DNA from: Planctomycetia bacterium
GTDB lineage: Bacteria > Planctomycetota > Phycisphaerae > Phycisphaerales > SM1A02
Assembly: GCA_005798965.1 (NCBI GenBank)
Contig: SYIB01000122.1
Location: 1 to 5,659 of the forward strand
Length of the DNA stretch: 5,659 nt
Direction of reading: 5' to 3'
The translations under genes and the position numbers were made by a program. The notes below the pieces were generated by a model. It worked only from the letters and a program-made list of their open reading frames with translations, searched no databases and had not been told where the DNA came from. Each line of letters starts with the position of its first letter. Position 1 is the first letter of the stretch. Shown piece after piece: positions 1-4,929 of the stretch.

Positions 1-788
1 CGAACGACCTCCGCATCGTGCTGCTCCAGCACGACCTTGCTTGGGAGGACAAGCCCGCCAACCAGCGCGCTTTCGCCTCGCTTCTGGCCGATTCGGCCGA
101 GCCCGGTTCGTTCGTCATCCTGCCTGAGTTGTGTGACGTGGGCTTCACCATGCAGGCTGACCGAGCCGCCGCGCCAACAAGCCTGCCGTGGGCACAGGAA
201 CTGGCCGCACGCCATCAAGTCTGGTTGCAAGCCGGACTTGCGCTGAGCGAGGCCGGGCAGGTGTTCAACGCTGCCTGCCTGATCGGACCCGATGGCGCCG
301 TGCTGGCGATCTACCGAAAGACGTTCCTCTTTTCCTACGGCACCGAAACGGAACATTATGCGTCCGGCTCGGGACCGATCGTGGTCGACATCGCTGGCTG
401 GAAGGTCGCGCCGTTCATCTGTTACGACCTGCGCTTTCCGGAAGTGTGGCGTCACGCCGCACTTGCGGGCGCGGAGCTCTTCACGCTCAGCGCCAACTGG
501 CCCGCACGACGCCATGCGCACTGGGCCGCACTCGTCCGGGCGCGAGCGATCGAGAACCAGGCCTTCGTCGCGTGCTGCAATCGGGTGGGCCGCGATCCCA
601 ACCTGTCCTACGACGGCGGATCGGCGCTGATCGATCCCTTGGGCGACGCGATCGTGCTCGGTGACGATCAAGCGCGTGCGCTCGTCGCCACCGCGCACCG
701 CGGCACGATCGAATCGTGGCGACGCGACTTTGGAGCACTGCGCGACCTGCAGCCGCGCTGGCTCGGCGGCGCACACGCGCGGCCTTGA
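1..788 (+). CDS. Carbon-nitrogen hydrolase, YafV-type omega-amidase (5' partial)
   Basis: Nitrilase-superfamily amidase. YafV/Nit2-like members hydrolyse omega-amides such as 2-oxoglutaramate to the oxo-acid and ammonia in the cytoplasm, a metabolite-repair step. Numbering from the GTG at 18, the Glu-Lys-Cys triad is visible: E37 in LPELCDVGF, K101 in YRKTFLF and C135 in FICYDLRFPEVWR. A further conserved Glu lies in TETEHY (about 110-112). SANWPARR (158-165) and RAIENQAFVACCNRVG (176-191) are strongly YafV-like. The frame stays open to the window edge, and the codons before 18 read NDLRI, which matches the family's first beta strand. The true start is therefore upstream and the GTG at 18 is internal. 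The 256 residues seen are close to the family's usual length, so only a few residues are missing. The stop is TGA at 786-788. The family is certain; the exact substrate is inferred. Confidence 0.93.
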   Translation, partial: NDLRIVLLQHDLAWEDKPANQRAFASLLADSAEPGSFVILPELCDVGFTMQADRAAAPTSLPWAQELAARHQVWLQAGLALSEAGQVFNAACLIGPDGAVLAIYRKTFLFSYGTETEHYASGSGPIVVDIAGWKVAPFICYDLRFPEVWRHAALAGAELFTLSANWPARRHAHWAALVRARAIENQAFVACCNRVGRDPNLSYDGGSALIDPLGDAIVLGDDQARALVATAHRGTIESWRRDFGALRDLQPRWLGGAHARP

Positions 789-804
789 AACGCAAGCGAT
801 TCGG

Positions 805-832
805 TTGACGAACCTCGTTCGCGAAGTAGACT
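805..832 (+). promoter_or_regulatory. Putative sigma70-type promoter of the 882 gene
   Basis: TTGACG at 805-810 and TAGACT at 827-832 are separated by 16 nt, which predicts transcription from about 840 and a leader of roughly 40 nt before the Shine-Dalgarno site. The spacer holds a small inverted repeat, CGAAC-ctc-GTTCG (809-821), and an overlapping palindrome TTCGCGAA (818-825). These could bind a regulator or be chance. No terminator for the preceding amidase gene is evident, so read-through is also possible. Confidence 0.5.
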
Positions 833-881
833 CCGCGCGCCGGGCTCTGCCCTGCACTCGCACGGATCGCGGAGAAAGACC

Positions 882-1571
882 ATGCAGACCAGGACGTCTC
901 GTCGCGCGTCATCGCGCACCTCCACTGCCAGGACATCATCAACACGGGGCGTCTCGACGTCGTTCGCACGAGGTGCTCGCGGCACGTCGTCGTGCGCGAA
1001 GCCGTCGCGCGCCGCACGCATGAAGCGGTGGGAAACCCCGCTGCGCCGCGCGTTCTTCAGTGATGCAGGCCGCTTCGCCGCCTCGATGGGCGTGAGCGTC
1101 GATGCGTGCGTCGCGCACGTGCGTGCGCTGCAGCCCAAGGCGGGCTTCAGCGTCTTCGAGGCCGACACGATCCGCGCGTCGGTGCTCGATCTCGCGCTGG
1201 TGATCGGCTGCGTGCAGCACGCACCCCAAGCTTGGAGCGAGCTGCGCTTGCAGCACACATGGCGATTGCGTGAGGCGCTGAACACCTGGTCGCCCTCGCG
1301 CGACGGCGGGCTGCAGATCGAGCGGTTCTGGTCTGACCTTCAAGCAACGACCGATCTCAGCGAACCCGGCCAGCATGCGAGGGGCCTGCACGCCTGGGAT
1401 CCGCGCCGCCCGCTCTCGCGATGGCTGGCCGACATGCTCTTCGGGCAGGTGCAGCACGCGCGCGAACTCATGTCGCCGCATCCGGCCGCACGGTCGCGAG
1501 CACCCGAGTCGCTTGACATCGTCGACGAAGCGCGTACGCTTCGATTCCCCCTGCTTGCCGCGGTTCAGTGA
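882..1571 (+). CDS. Hypothetical protein with weak resemblance to ECF sigma factor region 2
   Basis: I do not recognise this 229-residue protein. The ATG at 882 has GGAGA at 871-875, six bases upstream, which supports this start. The first 46 residues are low complexity: 29 are Arg, Ser or Thr and none is acidic. From M47 (ATG at 1020) onward the protein looks normal, with strongly GC-rich third codon positions, so M47 is an alternative start although no ribosome site precedes it. Residues 101-200 have a pattern reminiscent of sigma-70 region 2: VLDLALVIGC, then APQAWSELRLQHTWRLREAL, an acidic/aromatic stretch ERFWSDLQ (147-154), then WDPRRPLSRWLADML (172-186), like the FDP-x-RPLxxWL segment of ECF factors. 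No region 4 helix-turn-helix follows, so activity as a sigma factor is doubtful. It may be a degenerate or unrelated regulator. Its 3' end contains the likely tRNA-Phe promoter. Confidence 0.72.
   Translation: MQTRTSRRASSRTSTARTSSTRGVSTSFARGARGTSSCAKPSRAARMKRWETPLRRAFFSDAGRFAASMGVSVDACVAHVRALQPKAGFSVFEADTIRASVLDLALVIGCVQHAPQAWSELRLQHTWRLREALNTWSPSRDGGLQIERFWSDLQATTDLSEPGQHARGLHAWDPRRPLSRWLADMLFGQVQHARELMSPHPAARSRAPESLDIVDEARTLRFPLLAAVQ
1513..1540 (+). promoter_or_regulatory. Putative tRNA-Phe promoter inside the preceding gene
   Basis: A perfect TTGACA (1513-1518) and TACGCT (1535-1540) are spaced by 16 nt, the same geometry as the promoter at 805-832. Transcription would start near 1547, about 55 nt before the mature tRNA end. 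The boxes lie within the last 20 codons of the 882-1571 gene. The -35 match and position favour a stable-RNA promoter, but this is inferred from sequence only. Confidence 0.6.
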
Positions 1572-1602
1572 TCGACCGCCCGGTCAGGGGCCAATTCGGT
1601 CC

Positions 1603-1675
1603 GCCACCTTAGCTCAGTTGGTAGAGCACCGCATTGAAAATGCGGGTGTCCGCGGTTCAAGTCCGCGAGGTGGCA
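1603..1675 (+). tRNA. tRNA-Phe (anticodon GAA)
   Basis: A complete 73-nt cloverleaf. The acceptor stem is GCCACCT (1603-1609) with AGGTGGC (1668-1674). The D stem is GCTC (1612-1615) with GAGC (1624-1627). The anticodon stem is CCGCA (1629-1633) with TGCGG (1641-1645). The loop TTGAAAA puts GAA at 1636-1638. The variable loop is GTGTC, and the T arm is CGCGG-TTCAAGT-CCGCG (1651-1667). A1675 is the discriminator base. The next bases are TCA, so CCA is not encoded and must be added after transcription. All stems pair perfectly. It decodes UUC and UUU. Confidence 0.98.
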
Positions 1676-1682
1676 TCAACGA

Positions 1683-1711
1683 CGCGGCGCCCAGGTTGAC
1701 TGGGCGCCGCG
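1683..1711. terminator. Strong GC-rich hairpin, likely shared terminator
   Basis: A perfect 12-bp stem (1683-1694 with 1700-1711) closes a 5-nt loop GTTGA. It begins 8 nt after the tRNA and sits 18 nt past the stop of the convergent minus-strand gene, so it can serve both. On the plus strand it is followed by CGTCATTGTTGGG, which is T-enriched but not a clean T-run, so termination may be imperfect or factor-assisted. The minus-strand flank is poorer still in T. Confidence 0.75.
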
Positions 1712-1729
1712 CGTCATTGTTGGGTCGCC

Positions 1730-2263
1730 TTACCGACTGCTCGGTTCCGGGCGACCGCCAAGGGGGTCCAGGTGCACGCCGCCGCGCACGGTCCGCGCGT
1801 CCATCCCCATCATGGGATAGTGGCGCTCAAGCGCTGCCGCGAGTTCCTCGCTGTCGACGATCGTGAAGATGACGGTCCGTCCCAGAACCGCGCTGGCGAA
1901 TCGCGCCGCACGCGCCATGTGCTGGGTCGTGGTGGCGGCGACCAGGGCTTCTTCGTCGATGGTGAGCGGGAGCAATCGGAACTGCCATGCCTGCCGTGCG
2001 TCGACGAGGGCGAGCGCCTCGGGCTCCACGCTCGACAGGGTTCGCCGCGACGTGGCCTGAATCTGGCGATACTGGTCGATCCACGCGGCTTCGATGAGCG
2101 ATGGATCGACACCGCAGATCTCCTCAGCGAGTGCGCCGAAGGGCCGACCATCCTGCTGCTGGCGAGAGAGCACTCGCGCCACTTCCCGCTCGGTCATGAC
2201 GCCCTGCGCCACGAGCAGTTCGCCCAGTCGCGGCACACTGCGGATGAGTTCCATTGGGTCCAT
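1730..2263 (-). CDS. Stand-alone GspE/MshE N-terminal (MshEN-like) domain protein
   Basis: A 177-residue protein made almost entirely of the N-terminal domain of type II secretion/type IV pilus ATPases (T2SSE_N/MshEN), without the ATPase. The first half holds two tandem 24-residue motifs with a 5-residue linker, the layout of c-di-GMP-binding MshEN. Motif 1 (12-35) is intact: R12-L13-G14, L17, G21, V28 (for L), L32, Q35. Motif 2 (41-64) keeps only G43 and Q64, with L to A46, G to C50, L to I57 and W61. The second half (about 80-150) is the usual alpha/beta part: VDARQAWQFRLLPLTIDEE, ALVAATTT and a final ALERHYP. The start is ATG 2263, with GGAGGG at 2271-2276 seven bases upstream; a longer in-frame extension further upstream has no such support. 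No signal peptide or membrane segment is seen. It may be a c-di-GMP-sensing or ATPase-partner adaptor; no secretion genes are nearby. Confidence 0.88.
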   Translation of the reverse strand: MDPMELIRSVPRLGELLVAQGVMTEREVARVLSRQQQDGRPFGALAEEICGVDPSLIEAAWIDQYRQIQATSRRTLSSVEPEALALVDARQAWQFRLLPLTIDEEALVAATTTQHMARAARFASAVLGRTVIFTIVDSEELAAALERHYPMMGMDARTVRGGVHLDPLGGRPEPSSR

Positions 2264-2270
2264 CGTCCTT

Positions 2271-2276
2271 CCCTCC
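2271..2276 (-). promoter_or_regulatory. Shine-Dalgarno site of the MshEN-like gene
   Basis: The minus strand reads GGAGGG, then seven bases, then ATG at 2263. This strong site fixes the start and separates this leadered gene from the neighbouring genes that lack any such site. I see no convincing -10 box further upstream on the minus strand. Confidence 0.8.
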
Positions 2277-2297
2277 ACCGGATGCATCGGGCCCATC

Positions 2298-2316
2298 CGA
2301 GCGCGACTTTCGCTCG
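2298..2316. repeat. Small inverted repeat in the divergent intergenic region
   Basis: CGAGCG (2298-2303) and CGCTCG (2311-2316) form a 6-bp stem with a 7-nt loop. It lies 35 nt upstream of the MshEN-like start and would sit in its 5' leader. It could be a leader hairpin or operator, but a stem this short can arise by chance in GC-rich DNA. Confidence 0.3.
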
Positions 2317-2369
2317 ACGACCGGGATTTGGGCAACTTTCTCCCCTGCTGAGCCTGCGGCCTGCGCCGA

Positions 2370-2375
2370 TAGGCT
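2370..2375 (+). promoter_or_regulatory. -10 element TAGGCT, likely leaderless start of the 2383 gene
   Basis: TAGGCT ends exactly 7 nt before the GTG at 2383, the distance at which the start codon itself would be the first transcribed base. No Shine-Dalgarno sequence precedes this GTG. The same hexamer and spacing precede tsaD. No clear -35 box is seen. Confidence 0.55.
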
Positions 2376-2382
2376 TTGCGTG

Positions 2383-3375
2383 GTGACCGCACCAGCGCCC
2401 CACGCCCTCCTTGCTCTGATCGAAGCCTGGCTCGGCGCGGTCTCGAGCGATCGGGGGCCGGTGCGGGGCCGCGCATCGCAGCGACACATCGAATCGATGT
2501 ACGCCATGCTGCGAGCCGGGCCCGCAACGACCGGGTGGTGGGGCGCGCTTGCCGAGGCCCAGGCGATTGCCGCCGCGCTCGCCGCGGGAGCATCGATGGA
2601 GTTGCAGGTGCCCACGCACGACGGGCGCACGTGCGACCTCGTCGCCACACGAGGGCCCATCCGGCTCTGGGTGCATGTGAAGTCGCTGGCGCCGGACCCG
2701 TTGATCGATCCTGCACCCATCGAGCGCCGTCGCGCGGTGCAGGAGGAACTTGTGGCAGCGCTGCGCGGTGTGGAGTGCATGCCGCGTGGCGTGGTTGTCT
2801 CTGTGGAAGCGCTCGCGCCGCTTCTTGCCTCGGCACCCGATGTCGAGGCGGCGCAGGAGTTCCTGCTCCGCGCCTCGATCGGCGATGAATTGCTCGTTCG
2901 ATCGGCGGCCGGTGATGTGCTCGGCCGCTTGAGCGTGCTCTCACCATGGGACGGCGGCCATGTTGCGATCGCGCCAGGCGATGTCCAGCGGCCCGGACAC
3001 CAGCGCGATCGCATCGATCGACTGGTGCGCAAGGCGTGTGCGCAATTCATGCCCGGCGAGCGCAACCTGGTCGCCATCGCCGCGATGCCCGAACAGGAAC
3101 TGGCCATCGACTGGGCGCTCCTGGGCACGCCGATTGAACGCTGGGATCGATTCCCCAGGCGCGGCGAGCGGGTGGCCTTCGGGCGGGCGGACGATGGCCT
3201 GTGGTCACGAGGCCGCGAACCCTCGTGCCGCATGGCGGCGTGGATGGCGCCTTGGCCGCGCGCAGGCCGCGCGTGGCTGCGCGATGCATCGACCGATGCG
3301 GCGGCGGCGCTCGTGCGCGATCTATGCGCCGAACAACCGCTCGTGGAGCGGGATCCGCGTGGTGGGCCCGGCTGA
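2383..3375 (+). CDS. Hypothetical protein with possible PD-(D/E)XK-like core
   Basis: I do not recognise this 330-residue protein. A segment near the N-terminus has the order and spacing of a restriction-endonuclease-like fold: a helix WWGALAEAQAIAAALAAG (52-69, E58), a strand MELQVP, a strand with D85 in GRTCDLVATR, and a strand IRLWVHVKSL with K100. In active enzymes the Lys is preceded two residues earlier by Glu, Gln or Asp; here it is H98, so activity is uncertain. A helix IERRRAVQEELVAAL and a strand RGVVVSVE follow. The C-terminal half has NLVAIAAM (228-235) and DWALLGTPIERWDRF (243-257). GTG 2383 is chosen because of the TAGGCT 7 nt upstream; the GTG at 2380 is possible. No signal peptide or membrane span is apparent. 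The last 54 bases overlap hflX tail to tail. A nuclease-like role is inference only. Confidence 0.8.
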   Translation: MTAPAPHALLALIEAWLGAVSSDRGPVRGRASQRHIESMYAMLRAGPATTGWWGALAEAQAIAAALAAGASMELQVPTHDGRTCDLVATRGPIRLWVHVKSLAPDPLIDPAPIERRRAVQEELVAALRGVECMPRGVVVSVEALAPLLASAPDVEAAQEFLLRASIGDELLVRSAAGDVLGRLSVLSPWDGGHVAIAPGDVQRPGHQRDRIDRLVRKACAQFMPGERNLVAIAAMPEQELAIDWALLGTPIERWDRFPRRGERVAFGRADDGLWSRGREPSCRMAAWMAPWPRAGRAWLRDASTDAAAALVRDLCAEQPLVERDPRGGPG

Positions 3376-4881
3376 CTCGGCAGGCCAGAGCCGCTTGAGC
3401 GCGACCGCTGCGGGCTCACCATCGATCACGGCCCTCACGCCCTGCACCAAGAGCACCTCCACGTGGCGGCGCGCCAAATCGGCCGTGAGCGTCACGGTGC
3501 CATCGTCGCCGTAATCGCGATCGCGCGCATGGCCCCGCTTCTCCAGCATGTCCACGGCCTTGCCGGCCGACAGCGGCACCTGGATGCGCACGGTCACGAC
3601 GGCCCCGAGCATCTGCGTGCGCACGGCATCGGCCAACGCATCGAGCCCGTCGCCCGTGCGGGCACTGACCTCGACGGCGCCAGGACACGCTCGGCGAAGC
3701 CGCTCCACTCGTTCCCGTGGATCCGCGATGCCGCCATGCACCTTGGCGTACTCCGCCCAGCTGGTGCCCATCCGCGCCGGGGGCTCGTCATCCCCTTCAA
3801 ACCCATCTTCCGGGGAAGCGGTGCCGGGGCCGGACAGCCGTGCGCGCTCGCGATCGCTGAGTGCGTCCCACTCCGCGCACTGGTCCGCCACACGATCGAG
3901 CTTGTTGAGCACGACGATCCGCGGCTGGTCGCCCGCGCCGATCTCATCGAGCACCTCCTTGACCGTGCCGAGCTGGCGCTCGGCGTGGGGATCGCCCGCA
4001 TCGAGCAGGATCAGGAGCACATGCGCGGCGATCGCATCCTCGAGCGTGCTGCGGAAGCTCGCCACGAGGTGGTGTGGCAGCCGCCGGATGAAGCCGACCG
4101 TGTCGCTGAGCAGGCACGACTCGCCGCCGCCAAGCTGCCACGACTCCACGCGCGTGTGCAGCGTGGCAAAGAGCTGGTCGTTGGCGAAGGCTCCCCCTGC
4201 GGTGAGCGCGTTGAAGAGGCTGCTCTTGCCGGCATTGGTGTAGCCCACGATGCCCACCGTGAAGTGGTCGGCCCTGCGGCTGGCGACCTCACGCGTGCGG
4301 CGCAGCTGCACTTCGGCAAGCTCGCGCTTGAGTTGCGACAGCCTGCGCTGCACGAGCCGGCGGTCGATCTCGATCTGCTTCTCGCCAGGACCGCGCGTGC
4401 CCACCCCCATGGGCGCGCCGCCGGTGACCTGACCGAGGTGCGACCACATCGCACGCAGCCGCGGCGCGGTGTATTCCAGCTGGGCGATCTCGACCTGCAG
4501 TTGCGCGGCCCGCGTGGTCGCACGGCCCGCGAAGATGTCCAGCACGAGCTCGCTCCGGTCGAGCACCTTGCACTTCACGGCCTCCTCGAGGGCCTGGAGC
4601 TGGCTGGGGGAGAGATCGTTGTCGAGCAGGACGACCTTCGCACCGAGTTCCTGCACCATGGCGGCTAGGGCCTCGACCTTGCCCTTGCCCAGGTAGCTGT
4701 GCGGATCAGGCTTGGCTCGCCGCTGCGTCACCTCGCCGACCACGCGCACGCCAGCGGTCTCGGCCAGCGCCCGCAGCTCAGCCAGGGGATCGGGATCGTG
4801 CTCGTCCTCGCGTGCAAGCACGCTCGCGACGATCGCGCGCTCGCGGCGGATGTCGATGTCGTCACGAAGTCCTTGCTCCAC
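3322..4881 (-). CDS. hflX: Ribosome-associated GTPase HflX
   Basis: HflX is a cytoplasmic GTPase that binds the 50S subunit and splits stalled or stressed ribosomes. This 519-residue protein has the HflX-specific N-terminal domain (about 35-200), with YLGKGKVEAL (63-72), LLDNDLSPSQLQALE (85-99), VLDRSELVLDIFAGRA (106-121) and GVGTRGPGEKQIEIDRR (159-175). The GTPase domain has G1 GYTNAGKS (213-220), G2 around LFATLHT (237-243), G3 DTVGFIRRLPHH (260-271), G4 NKLD (326-329) and G5 VSARTG (405-410). A C-terminal domain follows (about 427-500). Between G4 and G5 lie some 76 residues against roughly 25 in typical HflX, including acidic PEDGFEGDDEPP (357-368). G2 lacks the usual DP of ATLDPT. The start is GTG 4881: TAGAAT lies exactly 7 nt before it, while the GTG at 4887 is only 1 nt from that box. 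A much longer reading in this frame, reaching upstream to about 5355, is antisense to tsaD and not real. Confidence 0.96.
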   Translation of the reverse strand: MEQGLRDDIDIRRERAIVASVLAREDEHDPDPLAELRALAETAGVRVVGEVTQRRAKPDPHSYLGKGKVEALAAMVQELGAKVVLLDNDLSPSQLQALEEAVKCKVLDRSELVLDIFAGRATTRAAQLQVEIAQLEYTAPRLRAMWSHLGQVTGGAPMGVGTRGPGEKQIEIDRRLVQRRLSQLKRELAEVQLRRTREVASRRADHFTVGIVGYTNAGKSSLFNALTAGGAFANDQLFATLHTRVESWQLGGGESCLLSDTVGFIRRLPHHLVASFRSTLEDAIAAHVLLILLDAGDPHAERQLGTVKEVLDEIGAGDQPRIVVLNKLDRVADQCAEWDALSDRERARLSGPGTASPEDGFEGDDEPPARMGTSWAEYAKVHGGIADPRERVERLRRACPGAVEVSARTGDGLDALADAVRTQMLGAVVTVRIQVPLSAGKAVDMLEKRGHARDRDYGDDGTVTLTADLARRHVEVLLVQGVRAVIDGEPAAVALKRLWPAESAGPTTRIPLHERLFGA

Positions 4882-4888
4882 GGCCACG

Positions 4889-4894
4889 ATTCTA
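4889..4894 (-). promoter_or_regulatory. -10 element TAGAAT, likely leaderless start of hflX
   Basis: On the minus strand TAGAAT is followed by CGTGGCC and then GTG (4881), a 7-nt gap. No Shine-Dalgarno site is present. The hexamer is close to the TATAAT consensus. A -35 box at 16-18 nt is not obvious. Confidence 0.6.
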
Positions 4895-4916
4895 GGGGCG
4901 ATGCGCCGCGATGCCG

Positions 4917-4922
4917 TAGGCT
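4917..4922 (+). promoter_or_regulatory. -10 element TAGGCT, likely leaderless start of tsaD
   Basis: TAGGCT, then CCGCGCC (7 nt), then ATG at 4930. There is no Shine-Dalgarno site. The context GTAGGCTCCGCGC closely matches GTAGACTCCGCGC at 826-838, in the promoter of the 882 gene (one mismatch in 13). The hflX -10 box lies 22 nt away on the opposite strand. Confidence 0.6.
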
Positions 4923-4929
4923 CCGCGCC

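Noticed and set aside
809..826. Overlapping short palindromes as a defined operator
   Set aside because: Their place between the -35 and -10 boxes is suggestive, but 5-bp and 8-bp palindromes are common in GC-rich DNA and no second copy was seen.
939..1481. 180-codon minus-strand open frame opposite the 882 gene
   Set aside because: It has no recognisable motif or ribosome site; the plus-strand frame shows stronger coding composition from 1020 onward.
2264..2947. Long N-terminal extension of the MshEN-like gene on the minus strand
   Set aside because: It is Arg/Pro/Ser-rich shadow sequence opposite the 2383 gene, and a strong GGAGGG site selects ATG 2263.
2124..3422. 432-codon minus-strand open frame across the 2383 gene
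   Set aside because: It is a Ser/Arg/Thr-rich antisense shadow with no family signature; the plus-strand frame has normal composition and a plausible start.
3463..4668. 401-codon plus-strand open frame across hflX
   Set aside because: It is antisense to all HflX motifs and has shadow-type His/Arg/Ala-rich composition.
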